The notes: generated from the sequence alone by a model not told the origin. Shown: positions 37,261 through 50,594, numbered from the stretch's first letter. The stretch is 64,000 bases of DNA from Oxyruncus cristatus (GCA_013399855.1 VXAY01002371.1:1022038-1086037), one strand, 5' to 3'. Numbers and translations: made by a program.

Positions 37261-40200
37261 TTTGCCTTGTGCCTGGCCACTTAGACTTGTGAGAGCTGGT
37301 TTCTACAAGGTAGCTATATAATCTGTCTCTCCTTTTTTGTCCTTCTTTCTTTTTGCTCCCTCTGCTTCTCTTTCTTTGCTCCTTTTTTGATGCTTTGGGT
37401 GGCTTGGAGATGGAGGGATTGGATCTTAAGTGTTGTGGAATAATAGTATATGTGCTGAGTTGGTACTATGGTGGAACATTTTATTTAAAGTAAAAACCAA
37501 TCCTGGCATAAGAGGGAAGTAGTACAAACTATCCTACCTAAATTTATGTCAAAAATTTCAGAAATTTTGAAAAAATCACAGGACGGGGGTCTGGAACAGC
37601 CACCCGGCCAGCATAATGGAAAGAGCATTTTAAGACAGAACTTTGCAAGCAAATTTAAACTTGATAAATTGTAGACTACAGATGTGACTCTGATAACAGA
37701 GACCCTGACTTGATGATTTAGGAGATCCTTTCCAATTTTTTAATATAAATTAGAATATGAGAGCTGGAATACTTGTAGACCACATGTCTTACTAATAATA
37801 CATGAGCTTATAATTTCCAATACCAAATAGCATTAGAGAATAAAGTGAATTGTTCCATTATCACATGTTAGTCTGAGGAAAGAGGTAGAGAAGTATAGCC
37901 TTTTGTGAACTGTAAGACTTTGGGAAAATGCAGTTCTTTTTTCTGTTTAGATTGAACAACATTTTTTGCATGATCTAAAGTGGTAGTGTTTTACATTGAT
38001 AAAGGAGTTGATCACACAGGTAAAAATTATGATAAGATAAAAATTTTTACATCTTAGTTACAATTTTTTATTGTATATTCAGAATCCTATATAATAGAAA
38101 TATGCCTGGAGAGGGACTTAAAGTAGTTTAATGTATTTCCTGTGGGATGAACTATACCTTACAGCATTCCTGACAGGTGTTTATACATTAACTTGTTTGT
38201 TGACAAGGATATCTCCAAAGATGGAATTGTGTGAACTCCCCCAAGTATTGCAATGCTTTTGTTGCACTCACAGTTTAGAAAGGTCACTTAAGGTCTAACC
38301 ACAAAACTTGTAGCAATTGATACCTTTTTTTTTTTAAGAAACTGTTCCATATTTGAAGACTGTTATTTTATCTGCCTTCAGCCTTTTCTTCTCTTGATTG
38401 AACAGCACCAGTTCTTTCAATCTTTTCCTTGTACATTGCATTTTCCCCACCTCTAATCCTTCCTTGTTGCTCTTCTCTGGTTTCAGTAAAACTGATCTAA
38501 AGCCACACTGAACTCTGAAAGCCAGTGCTGAGTAGGGCAAGATTACTTTCTGTATCTTGCTGACTTTACTCTTCCTTATAAAGCCTATATGACATTGTTT
38601 ACTCTAAAGTTCTTCCTGTTTTAGAAAAGGATTATTTCATGAAGGTGAAAACACGTGTCAGCAAGTCATTTCAACAAAAAGGAACTGAAACAAACTAATG
38701 TGAATGATGACCAAGATCTGGCCCTTTGTAGAAATGTTTTTAATAAGCTGTGAATAAGAAAAAAACCTCCACACAATTAAAAGGTTTTGAGTTTCAGAAG
38801 GAAACACAGAAGCCCATATAACAAGGACAGTTGGTTCTTCATAAATTTCAATCCAAGAATTGTGGAACTTGGGCAGGGCAGAGTACACTGGTAGAAATAA
38901 GCCAGTAAACATCAGCAGAATTTTTACTTTCTTTTGTTTGGAACATTGGAAACTAAATGAGTTCTAGTAATAATTATAATTTTATCTAGTAAAAGGGAGA
39001 AATGTTATGTTGAGACTATAATGGAAGAGAAAAAATGTTTATATAATGGAACTGCTCTGTATTTCGAAATAATTCAGGGCTGCATTTGACCTACTTCCCA
39101 GCTTTTGCTGTTGTCAGGGTAAGGGGGTTTTACGTTTTCAGGTTGTCTTGTGTTGTGTATATGCCCAAAGCCAATGGCTCCATGCTCCCAGTGTGCTTCT
39201 ACTCAGATCATGTTTCCTTCATGCATGCCAAGGAACGTGTTTCGCACAAGGGGGGGAAGGACTCAGCCTTTGCCCAGGTACTTCTGCTCTTTGTCGTTTT
39301 GGAGAGGCTTTTCTACATAAATTCTACTCGCTTTAGATCACATGCAAGTAACTGCTGTGCATTATACAATGTGATTAAAAAACACATGGTACTGCTTTCA
39401 GTATCTGTTGGTCACACACTCTTAAGCAGGGTGTCCTTAAGACACATATTGCCATCATGGTCCAGATTCTGTGTGTTGAGTAGAGACATGAAAGAACTAT
39501 CCTCATAAAATTATCTTGATTAATAAGGGCTCTATTTTGAGATGGGCTGCAGAGCCAGCTATGGTTGTACCTCTGCACCATGAACTGCTGACTGGTACTT
39601 CCTGCAGCTTTGTGCTCCTCCCTCTACTTCTGCATTGGTTGTTATAAGCCAGACGGGAGAGTTCCTGCTTGCACCAAGTGATCTGACATAGCACACACTG
39701 CAGGTGGTAGGATGCTCTGAACAATTTTGCCCAATACTACCTGGAGCTATGCCATGAACACAAGACCTCACTGTAATCTCCGCCCATCAGCTCCACAAGG
39801 TCGACCAAAAGCCTTCAGATTTGCATTTGAAATGCTCTCCTAGCTACCACTAACCCCGGAATTAATGCTCACAGCACCACAGACTTTGTGGAATTTTAAA
39901 AGTTTATTTTTTGTTCATAAACATAGTAATGAGGCCTCTTAATATATATAACTTATTTCTTAAACAAGTTCTTTTTAACTACTGATCTTTTCATTAGGTA
40001 CAGAGCTCTAAAGCTGTATGAACTTAATACTTGGCCAGGTAAGCAGAACAGAAATTATCTCTGCTGGCTAACTTACAGTGATACATTGCAGCACTCTGCT
40101 CAGCAAAAGGTTTTAAGAGTACATTTGAACACAGTGATTATCTGATCTGCATATTTAAAGGCAGGGCACTGGATTATCTGGAAAAGACAAACTGATGTGG

Positions 40201-42829
40201 ATACTGCAACTCTACTGTATTTCAATAGCTTTTTTCAGCCTAATTTCAGTGCCTAGAAGTTGTACCAGCACAATCCTGCTAGAAGTACTTTCCAATGTAA
40301 TAGCCAGATGTTTTCTTAAAAGTTTTATCAAACTATTGCTGTTTCAAAATTATCCACTTTTTACTGCTTCTCTATTATAAGATGGTTAGAAAAAAATTTA
40401 GGAATTCTTAAAAATCAATATAAATTATATTTTCTCCCAAGATGTCCATGAAAGAGTTCTTCATGTGAGAGAGACAACTGCAATACAGAACACCTTACAG
40501 GAAGCATAGGTGTACTATCTGCAAGCCAGCTCCTTTATTGCAATGTTGTAATATTGCACACCATTATTTTATTGCATCATTTATGGCAGCATGTCCTTTC
40601 ATTTCAGCAGAAAATTACACACCATGCTACAACTTTTTCCCCCTCCCTTTTACAACATTTCTATATGATTCCATTCTGAAATTATACCAGGAACTGCTTT
40701 TTCATCACATGTTGCTTCAGGGTGACTACATATACATAATTTTCCTTTACCATTTCTCATACCTCTAAAAGAAACAGAAGGCACTTGTAATTATATTGCC
40801 CAGTTACATGGCCATGCGCTCTATGTAATTCTTTTTCGGAAACTGCATTATCTAAGCTGCAAACTGCAAATTTACTTATGCTGCAGGTATGAGAAATTAA
40901 GGCTATAGATTAAGTTAGATTAAATCACCGCTTAAAATGAATGGCTTACACATTCTTAAGCTAAAAGTTACATAGATTAAATTAATGATTTATCACAGAT
41001 AAACAACCAAAAGGAAACATGTTAATTATGACATCTGGACTTGCACACTTTAAAAAGCAACTCTTGTGCAACATGTTCTTTATACAGGTACCTTCAGAAT
41101 CACAGCTGCAGCAGCTTAACACCATCTCTTAATTGTTTTCCACATCTGAATCTATTCCACTGTGATCTTCCTTTGTTTTTTTGTTTTTTTGGTTTTTTTT
41201 TGTAGGATTAGGATAATCATAATCAAAATAATAACTAAAGCCTAACTTTCTTTTCTGAATCCTCTCTTGTATGTTATTTTGGGGGGTTTTCTCTTCTATA
41301 TAAGCTGATATATAGAAGCTAGTATAGATATAAAAGTACTGATTTGTAAAATCTCAAAGTTCCTATGAGCACTAATCATACTTGAAACACGCTTATTACT
41401 TGAATATTTATTGCCTCAGAAATGCAAAAATTCTTTGGCTATTAATACACGCATTGCCTTTGTAGACCTTCATTATTTAGAATAAAAAATTGTGCATAAT
41501 ATGGTAGCAAGATTTCTGGATAGAAATATTAGTCTTAAAAATTAAACCGAAGCTTTCTGAATTAAAAACAAAGTCTGTTTATGTTTGCAGGCATCAAGTA
41601 TTTATAAGCGAGTTGACAAATTACTTATAAAAAAACAGTTACTAAGAGTGGTTTAAATCTTCTCTTTTTTTCTAGGATGATAGTCTCACTAAAATACTCA
41701 GTGACAATTATTTTAATCAGTAACAGGTCAATGCATATACAAATTTCAGATTACTACTAGGTAGCTAGGCAATTGAACCAGTTGAGGCCTCTATGATTCA
41801 TTGAACATAGTTCCATGAAGCCGCAAGAATACGTATTTATTACATTGTATTACATTTTCAAACTGGTTTTCATTCACCATTACTTTTGGAAGACTATTTT
41901 AGAACTTCATTTCTGTGATTAGAAACTTACTTCAACTGCAGACTGTTACCCAGTACCAGGACTGATTCTGACAAAGATTAACTGAAATGAGTAGGAGTTT
42001 TTCTGGGAGAAGGGCTGATGATTAAACTCTAAAATATGTAATGCATTGGGAAAAAGCTTCCAAACTGGAGATCTCAACCTGGTGGGAGTTTTTGTGGTTC
42101 CATTACTACAGCTCTTTAAACACACAGGGCTGAGTTAACTGTTGGTGAATCTGAACTGTCATTCTGGCCATCTCACATCTTAGCCTGGTACATGGGGCTG
42201 GTTTCTTCACACAGATTAGCACATCTCAGCTTAGCTGGCCAGCTTGACTTAGCCCCAACGTAGCTGCTATTGCCAATAAATCAAACTTCCCTTTCTCCCA
42301 CATACCTGGTCAATGTACAGCTGCGTGCTGAGGTTTCTTTTCAGTCCTGTCTCAACAAAAAACCTGAACATATGCAGCACAACATGATTTCAATTTGTGC
42401 TCAGCTCTCCTTCTCATCAGTAGAAGATGACAGCCATATAGTGGAAGTGGATTCCACAGTGCTTACTTTTAGCTGAACGGGTGGAACAGGAGTTTACCAT
42501 AAGTGTAAAATTTTAAAAACAATAAAAAATTTTAACCTGATTAATGGTAACTGTATACAACACTGCAGAAATCAACATGGACTCCAGAAGTGTTGGCAAA
42601 GAGGTGAATTTTGAAGAAAAGGCAACCTCTGACTTAAGAGGTAGGAAGAAGAATGGATTTTCTTTTTTTTTTTTTTTTCACAAACCCTGATAATTGAAGT
42701 CCCATAAGTGTCTATAAGGATTACTGGAAAAAACTTTCCCTTGGAGCCATTTTTCTTCACATCTGTGATCTTGTAAGTTTTATGCAATCAATGCATTTAC
42801 TATTTAACGTTTGTTTGTTTGCTCTGTAG
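37261..42829. other. AT-rich putative intron or intergenic DNA
   Basis: No repeat family is recognised. The open frame at 39086-39508 (+, 140 codons) contains a segment (39142-39277, 136 nt) with an acceptor-like TTTTCAG and a weak donor CAG|GTACTT. Its frame would join the 31.9 kb candidate to give a tryptophan codon. It has no recognisable domain and I rate it as probably chance. A T16 run is at 42663-42678. Confidence 0.4.
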
Positions 42830-42942
42830 GGTACTGGGACTGTGACCGCGTCTTCACTGAACAGTGGCCCACGCAAATAAGATATGAAAAGGGGATTGTG
42901 GATCCTGAGCTTCAAAACCCAGTGAAATCAGGAATTTATTAA
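42830..42942 (+). CDS. Candidate 3'-terminal coding exon of an unidentified gene
   Basis: A clean pyrimidine tract (TTGTTTGTTTGCTCTGTAG) ends at 42829. If the first two bases complete a codon from the previous exon, 36 codons follow without interruption: YWDCDRVFTEQWPTQIRY, then a segment ending NPVKSGIY and a TAA stop (42940-42942). The peptide is rich in W, Y, D and Q, unlike chance translation of this AT-rich region. Another frame reads 16 codons (GTGTVTASSLNSGPRK) before a stop, so phase is not certain. An AATAAA lies 357 bases after the TAA, consistent with a last exon. I do not recognise the family. The style recalls small ciliary or sperm microtubule-associated proteins, but that is only an impression. 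Confidence 0.4.
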
Positions 42943-43298
42943 CAGTGGAGTATTGAAATCTGTTTTTCCTATGTCTCAAGGCTGGTGTTTCCAGTAGATT
43001 CTCTCATGTGTCATAAGGGTGAGGGAAGATCCACCTTCATTTTTCCCTTTTGTAGGGATACTGCTGTCAGCCCAGACACTTGTTTTCTGAAAAACTTCAG
43101 AATTAGAAATGTGTTTATCTGAAACCATTCAGTGGGACTGTAGGTGGGAATGCAGGATGAGAACAAACCCTGCAGGCAGCATACTCAGCAACCTTGCCTC
43201 TTTGGAGGATTGGCTATAAGGAGGGGGCCGCTAAAGATCAGAGAAAATACAATGCACATGCATTGCCTGGTGATTCAGGTATGAAGCAATGCTAAAGG

Positions 43299-43304
43299 AA
43301 TAAA
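43299..43304 (+). terminator. Polyadenylation signal AATAAA
   Basis: Canonical hexamer on the plus strand 357 bases after the stop of the candidate terminal exon and before the CR1 cluster. A suitable cleavage region follows (TGTTATTGCAAAAG). Such hexamers are frequent by chance, and its value comes from position. Confidence 0.35.
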
Positions 43305-43440
43305 TGGCACTGTTATTGCAAAAGTTTAACAGGTTTTCTATGTAAGGTTATTAGTGAGAGGATTGCTGGCACAGCTCCACTGCTGCTGGGAAGAGCCAAA
43401 GCATTAGTGCTGAGTCCCGCTGTGACCACTGGCAGCTCAA

Positions 43441-43694
43441 TATACAGAATCACAGAATCACAGAACGGGTAAGGTCAGAAGGGGCCACAGCAGGTCATCT
43501 GATCCAACCTTCCTACTCAAGCAGGGTCATCCTAAAGCACATGGCTTATTCAATTTTGTCCAGATCTTGAATATCTCCAGTGAGGGAGACTTCAACAACC
43601 TCTCTGGGCAATCTGTTCCAGTGCTGGGTCACCCGCATAGTACACAAGTCCTTCCTCATGTTCAAACAGAACTTCCCACACATCAGTTTCTGCA
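43441..43694 (-). mobile_element. CR1 LINE 3' end (minus strand)
   Basis: The plus strand begins with the inverted CR1 tail, AGAATCACAGAATCACAGAA. It then shows the reverse complement of the CR1 3' UTR: 'ggtcatctgatccaacc', 'caagcagggtcatcctaaa', 'tctctgggcaatctgttcca'. This is the standard terminal region of a CR1 copy on the minus strand. It breaks off near 43694, where a second CR1 in opposite orientation starts. Confidence 0.92.
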
Positions 43695-44044
43695 AATGAG
43701 GCTGGTGAAGGGTCTGGAGCACAAATCCTATGAGAAGCAGCTGAGGGAGCTGGGGTTGTTTAGTCTGGAGAAACAGAGGCCTGGGGAAACTTTATCACTC
43801 TTTGCAATAACCTGAAAGGAGGTTGTAAGCAGGTGGGGGTCAGTCCCTTCTCACTAACAATTGATAGGACAAGCAGAAATGACCTCAAGTTGAATCAGTG
43901 TACATTTAGGTTGAATATTAGGAAAAATTTCTTCACTGAAAGGGTGGTCAAGGTTAAGGTTTAGTGGTGGACTTGACAGTGATGAGTTAACAGTTGGACT
44001 CAATGATCCTAGAGGTCTTTTCCAACCATGATTCTATGATTCTT
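43695..44044 (+). mobile_element. CR1 LINE 3' end (plus strand), 5'-truncated
   Basis: Plus-strand CR1 3' region. The order is 'gaggctggtgaagggtctgg', 'cagctgagggagctgggg', 'ttgtttagtctggagaaa', 'ttaggttgaatattaggaaa', 'tttcttcactgaaagggtgg', 'tggactcaatgatcctagag', and the classic end CCAACCATGATTCTATGATTCT at 44021-44042. Only about 350 bases are present, the usual severe 5' truncation. It lies head to head with the preceding minus-strand copy and its tail abuts the endonuclease part of another minus-strand CR1. Confidence 0.93.
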
Positions 44045-44705
44045 GCTTTTAGGGATGCACAGTTCTTGAGCCCGGTGGAAGTGGTGCCTGAATATTGACC
44101 AACTCCCTTGTGACCCTCTTCCCTTCAGGGCCTGTTCCCATGTGATTCTTCAGAGAAAGTCACTGAAGAGGTGGAAGTTAGCTCTCCTGAAGTGCACTCA
44201 CTGTAGCCAAGGCTGCCCCCAACCTTCACACCTCCAACAAAGCCTTCCCTGTTTGTTAGTACATGGTCAAACAGCTCACCATTACTCATTTTTTCCTCCA
44301 CCACCTGTGTGAGGAAGTTGTGGTCGATGCTTTCCAGAAACGTCCTGGACTGTTTGTGCTTTGCCATGTTGTTCCTCCGGCAGGTGTCAGGGTGGCTGAA
44401 GTGCCCTACAGGAACCAGTGCCTGTGACTTCGAGGCTGCTTCCAGCTGCCTGTAAAAGGCCTCATCTACGTCCTCCCCAATGACCTGTAGCAAACACCCA
44501 CAACAGTGTCACCCTTACTAGTTTGCTCTTTAATCCCAACCCATAAGCTCTCAACTTGCTCATCATGTGCCCCAAGATAGAGCTCAAAAGATCCCAAGTG
44601 TTGCCTTTTTGTGTAGAAGGCAACTCCACCACTGTGCCTCCCTGGTCTGTCTTTCCCAAATAGCATGTAGCCCTTCATACAAGATAGACCTGTTCTGAAG
44701 AGGGA
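44045..44705 (-). mobile_element. CR1 LINE endonuclease fragment (minus strand)
   Basis: On the minus strand this stretch encodes the CR1 ORF2 endonuclease in two frames: GKDRPGRHSGGVAFY and VESLWVGIKEQ with VVGVCYRS (about 44490-44680), then HKQSRTFLESIDHNFLTQV and NGELFDHVLTNREG (about 44200-44370). The usual GDFN active-site motif reads GHFS here, so the copy is dead even apart from its frameshift. After the endonuclease the sequence enters the linker to RT and stops exactly where the plus-strand CR1 tail begins. Together with the minus-strand 3' end at 43441-43694, it is consistent with one older element split by a nested insertion plus loss of its RT region. Confidence 0.88.
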
Positions 44706-47700
44706 CAGATAGCACTGTGCTTTAAATGCCAGAAGAGCTCTATCTACACTAGAATTCATACTTTGCCGCACCGTTGTTACCAAAAGAAAGGTTTTGCTGG
44801 AAAAAATAAAATTAACATGGACATGGTGTAGTAGAATTGTATCCATTCTGGTTTTGCAAATGATGTAAGTTCTCTTTAAAGGATAGACATACAACACCAA
44901 ATATTTAGAGAGATTCTTAGCATTAAAAATAAATACACATTGGTGCACAATGCATACAAGAGAATTAGTTAACTGACATTTATTGTACATATGCAATTAT
45001 ATACACTCGAATGAGCAAATTCAGGTGCACGTGTGAAATGAAATGTTGTGTTTAAAAAGCTTGGCCTCCTGACTGTCCCCTTCTCCAGGGAATGTAACGG
45101 TATATCTGAAACAGCCAGGGGGAAAATTGCTTTTGAAGCTTGTGCTTGCAAAGCACTTTTTTTCTTGATGTGTAAATTAATTTGCTTTTGGGAATGCAAG
45201 GATGCAAAAAATGTTTTTCATCAAATTAAAAAAAAAAGAAGGTGCTTCTGTAGGAGACTAATTAGTTAGCTATCTAAAATGTTTTGTTTAACGCCTGATT
45301 TGTTCTTTAAATATATAAATACCAGCTAGTGTTTTAAAGCTTCTGTAGCTGTGAATGGCTCTGCTGTCCCTCACTGCAAGCTACGTTTTTATTACTTCTT
45401 CCCAAGAAATTTATTTTGCTGACATGGGCCCTAATCCAGTAAAGTGCTAAAACATATGCTTAATTTTAAGCGGGTGAGTAAAGCCAACAGAACTTTCCTA
45501 TGCCTAAGTCTAAGTACAAATTTGTGTTTGGCTTAGCTGGGGTTATAGTTTCTGGGTTATGATCTGGAGGGCTGTGTGTATTTCACAGAATGGGTGCCCT
45601 TCTGATGGAAGAACAGAGTTTTGCAGAGTTTTAAGGTAATTTGTTATTTATCAGAAGAGCTTGAGAAGAAAAAAGTACCAACAGCTGAACGCTAAAATTT
45701 TTGGAGATTAATGCATTCCTTTAAATAGGTATGTCATGTATCTTCTAACCAACACCCCGCAATTTCCTCTTCTACCTCTACATAACATTGCAGTTGCTGA
45801 AAACAGCTGTGATGCCACCTTATTTTCTCTATTGGTTTTCCCAGTTGTATCAAGAATTTTACCTTGGCAAAGAGATGACCTTTCTTAATTCTAGTGAGTT
45901 GATGAGTTGGAAGTTCAGTGTTTCTTACTATTTTACTCTGTAAAACATTTTTAACTGTGGGTGCATACAAGTGATCTTTTCCCACAGAAAATGTAAAACC
46001 ACGGGAGACTAAAACATAGCTCAGCTTGGAACCTGAAAGTCACACAAGTAGAACAGGAACTTGATGATTCTGACACCAGCTAGAGCACAACTGGTTACAC
46101 AGTGAAATGTATTCCTGCCATTTTCACTTCTGCTGGCAATCTCAAATGGACATAGGACAGAGTGGACCTGAAATCTGAGCTGTCTTCTCCTTACAAGGGC
46201 TTGTATAAGACCCAGAAGGAAACAAACCAGCACAGTGCATATATAAACTCATATGTCTGATTCTGTTTTGTTAGACCAGTGAGTTTTCCACAGAAACGGA
46301 GGACTCAGTATCCCTCTTCTTCAAAATTTACTCTGCCTAGTACATATTAGTATTAGAAAGCTCAGAGTTATCTGTTTTTTTAATATGGGATGGCTTAAAG
46401 GCTTTGTGTGTTTCATTTGTACCATGCAAGCTGTCAAGTGCTGCAGCTGAAGAGAAGAAAGAATGCAGAGAATCTGTACTAAATTTTAATTTTACTAAAT
46501 AGCAGGCACAGGATTTGTTCAGAGAGTATTATTATTGGGTGAGGAGTTAAGGTAATCACAACAGTGGGGCAGAAGGCCAGAAGAAGATGGAGAAATCTAA
46601 TACTGTGAAACATTTAGGTTTAGAGAGTACTTTGGGTTATTTTTTAAAATATATTACCCACTTACCAATAACCTCCTGCACATTTGGGAAAATTTAAACA
46701 CAATATAAGTATTGCACTGTGTGTGTTAACATATGTAATAAGATTAAGCATATTGCAGTTTGCACTCTCACTCTCACATTTACAAAATGCGTAAAGGAAA
46801 GGGATTTGGCTGAAGTCACCGAGACAGAAGAGGTTAAAATCAGTAGCTGGAAACAGAAAGAGCAATTAAGACATTCTGCAAGGATTGTTACTGTGAAAAC
46901 ATTCATGCCTGATTTGTATCTGGAATAGGGAAGCCATTTGTTTGGACTTCAAGGTAGGTTTCCTGTCTCAAATCAGGAAGTTATACCTGTCCAGAAACAC
47001 TTAAGTCCATTCTTTGTCTGTCTCGGGTTTCAACACAGTATAAAGTTTAAGCAAGTGATTGAAAGGTATCCCAAATAAAGATGGACTATAGCAAGTGATT
47101 AAATGTGTTTTCTGATCAAGACCCTAAAGATATGCAGCAACTATGTACCAGTATTATATAAATCCTAAGAAAAGTGGAAATTAATTTTTATCATTACTTT
47201 CTACTTAGTTTCCCACAAAGCATAGGAAACAGTGGATTTGGGAAGAAACATAATCTGTATTTATATGAAGTATAGTGAAGCCTCTTGGCTTTCTATATTT
47301 TATGTCACTGAGTTATCATAAAATAGTTTCATAAAAAAGGTGTATGGTAGCATCAAATGATACTGAATTTGTCTTCCCAGTAGATATTGAGTAAACTGTA
47401 TGCCATATGAACGCATTAGCTTTTATTCATACATTTTTAATTCTCTTATTCAGAGCACTGAAATATCTGTAAATTGCTACTGCTGTCAAGGATGCACTTT
47501 TTCTAACTTAGTCAAAAGATTGATTTAATATGGCAGTATTTCCCAGTTTTAAAACAATTATTAAAAAAACTTCAGAATTGCATTGGCTAGGCTATTTTCC
47601 TTCAAGTGTAAATATTCTTCTAAGACACTCATGATCAATATAAATGAATGTGTTTTTTGTAAGATATTAAAAAAAATACTTACCAAGTCTCCAAAAACGG

Positions 47701-50389
47701 AAGATGAATATGTAGTCTACAATAATGCTTCACTGTAACACAGATCAGCATGCTTTTAAAATTGAAAAGCTTGGGTAGTCTGTCTCTATGGATTTTCCTG
47801 CAGCAAAGGCCTTTTCCAAATCCTATGAAGCTGCTAGAACTCATGAAGGCACTAAGGCACCTCTTAATCACAGCTTTATCTCAAATGTCATGTTTGCGCT
47901 CTACTCCTAAATAGATGAGCTGTTAGGAAGTGAAAAGGCTGGTGCTATCTTGAGGAAAGGACAGCAACAACCTGGAAAACCAGAGAGTCTCAGCAGTGAT
48001 AACAGAGCTGTTTGTGTACTGTGGATTGGAAAGAAAAACATCAGGGCACAACAGCTTTTCGTAACTGCACACATGAGCAATTTAAGCAACTGGAGTTCAC
48101 TAAAGTATTTGACTAACTTGTTCTGAAACCCATTTCTTTAACAAAACATCTTGTCTACCTGAATGATTATACTTGTTTGTTATTTTAATACTGTTCATAA
48201 ATTCGAAGCTCCGAAAGCTGATGCTTCTGATTAAAGAAGACTGACGGGAGTTCAGTTTGTTTTTTAAATCAGAATTACGCTGTCATTTAAAACAGAAAGA
48301 AAAAATGGTAAACTAGAATACTGACAATACAGTTTTCAACAGACCGCCTCGAAACAAACATCAATAGCTAGATTATTCCTAAACCGCAAAAAAAGAGAGG
48401 TTTATTTATAGCTACTATATAGTATAAGCCCTCATAGTGGAATGGGGAAGACAAATGTTGAGAACTTTCACTTGAGCACAGCTCTGCATTGATCAGAACT
48501 TTGGCTTTATGCTGAGATGCCGCACTTGAATTTACTTCCAAATCCAGCATTGTCCACTTCTCTACAACAGGCTGGTCAAATTATTGCACTATGGCACACA
48601 GCTGACAACTTCTACATAGAACAGAAGTTCAATGTGTGACGCTTCATGTGAAATAAGGTGAATTTCTGTATTTCCTCATGATATTAATAATCTAAATTAT
48701 AATTGGTTTTATTGGAGAAGCTGTGGTTGTAACCTCCAACTGGTAGCTTCCGAGGACTGTCCTTGACCAGTGAACACTATCTCTGTTTTTATCACCCTGA
48801 AGACTGAGAGACCTCCTGTTTAGAAGAACAAAAATAAGTTGTCAGTTGAATGTTTCAAGGAAAAGTGTCTTTAAAATTGCCAACGCCACCTTTTCCCATT
48901 GTGGAAAATTAATTTTAAACTCAATTTCAGAAATGATTGCGCCAGTTGTTGTGTATTGGTTTTAACTGGACTTGTCCTCTTACCTTCTCTAGAAAGCATT
49001 CTCAGAAAATTTCAGCATCAGAAATATCAGTACCAAGCTGAAAAAATTGACTGTACTTTGGAGAAATGGTTTTCCTGTACCATATGCTTAGAATAATTCC
49101 CCAATCTTATTTAAAGTTTCATTTTCTAGCAGAGAAGAATAAGAACAGTCTGATGAAGGTTTAAAAAACATGAACTCATACCTGGTATGGCAAAAAAAAT
49201 GGATAATACCTAAAATCTTCAGGGGAGGAAGCAAGGCTCTGATTCGTGTGGCTCACTGATGACTGACCTTTGATTTGCATCATGATAAGAATTACACCCA
49301 GAATTTATTATGAGATAGATCTGCCTTGTTCTTGTTTCAGATACACAGGAAAACAGTTCCTTTCTGAATTTCAGTTCAAAGTACTAATTTCCTAAATGGC
49401 TGTTCTTTGATCTTGGAAAAGTATTAAAAACTGACTCAAACTTAGCTGCTATAGAGAGAACAGCAACTTTAGCAATGGGCTCAGACACAGATGCAGTGCA
49501 GGGAGTCTGGAAAAGGGGGGAAGGGACAGTGCAGCTCACTCACATGATCCCAGTGCTTAAGCATTGCAGTAAATACTGGTGATGGCACAGTGAAAGATGG
49601 TCTTTCACTTTCCTGTGGCAAATCCCTGTTTTAGCAACTGTAGGCAAAAGGGTCAAATATTTAACTTGGTATTAAACTTAGCAAAATAAACTCTGTTGCT
49701 CACAAAAAATATTCATGTCCGTATACCATCCTATCTGTCTGAAAGGTCAGGTATGGCTTAGCAAAGTTCAAAACAGTTGTGTTGGAAGAGCTGAAGAGCA
49801 GTGCGCTTGAGCAGGTGACTGGGCAGACCATGAGTTGTCTACACACGGGTTGCAAAAAAGAAAGGTTTGATTAATGCACCTGGGGAAATACTATTTTACA
49901 GTGACAAACAAATTTCAGTGATTCTCAGCCCCATATAACCTTGACTCAAGACAGGCTGAGTAGTAAATTCATTTATGAAACAAAGACCTACTCGGACCTC
50001 CCACTAAAATCAAGGATGCCTGCCTTTCTGTCATGGGAGGACTTTGATCCCTCTTTTCAGGTCGGCAGGTTGGGACCCACGGGGAGGCTGGCAAGGCTGT
50101 GGATCACGGCCTCACCAGCCCCACGGGCTGGCCGGGTGGGTGTGAGGTGAGCAAGGAAGAGGGATTCACGGGACAGCACGTGGGCCCTGCTCATCTGGCG
50201 GCATTTTGGAGATTAGTGCGAGCTACACCTGAGATGGATGGTGGAAATCACATAGTCTAATGCATGAAGGAATTTAGAGGAAGCGCTGCTATTTCTGGCA
50301 ACTGTTTCCGATATAAGGTGGGGTTCCTTGTTGTTTCATTTAATTATTTTTTTTAAATAAAAACTGATTTTCTCAGTTTCTTCTTCCCC
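44706..50389. other. AT-rich stretch upstream of the CpG island
   Basis: No gene, repeat family or RNA gene recognised. The open frames are short and overlap one another. GC content begins to rise near 49990. The segment 49941-50150 has a 69-codon plus frame with donor-like words (TTTTCAG|GTCGG) but no recognisable domain. Confidence 0.5.
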
Positions 50390-50562
50390 TTGTAGACGCT
50401 GCGCTTCCTCCCTCTCAGCTCTTACAGACCCCGCAGGCTCCCTTTCCCCGGCGGGCAGCCCACCAACCCACCTCCGCCACCGCCACCCACCGGAGCGGTG
50501 GCCGCAGCCGGTGTGGCGAGGCGGGGCCGAGGCGGGGCCAAGGCGGGGGGCGGGCGCCCGCC

Positions 50563-50594
50563 CATCCCGGTATCCCGGTATCCCGGTGTCCCGG
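50563..50594. repeat. Short (TATCCCGG)n tandem repeat
   Basis: About four copies of the 8-base unit TATCCCGG, with one variant TGTCCCGG, inside the left flank of the CpG island. Confidence 0.9.

Noticed and set aside
36834..37321. Overlapping frames of 139 and 143 codons
   Set aside because: They lie in the GC-rich patch where stops are rare and are open in several frames on both strands, with no recognisable domain.
39086..39508. 140-codon plus-strand open frame with an exon-like subsegment (39142-39277)
   Set aside because: The donor is weak (GTACTT), no domain is recognisable and the length is within chance expectation. Mentioned only because its phase would fit the 31.9 kb candidate.
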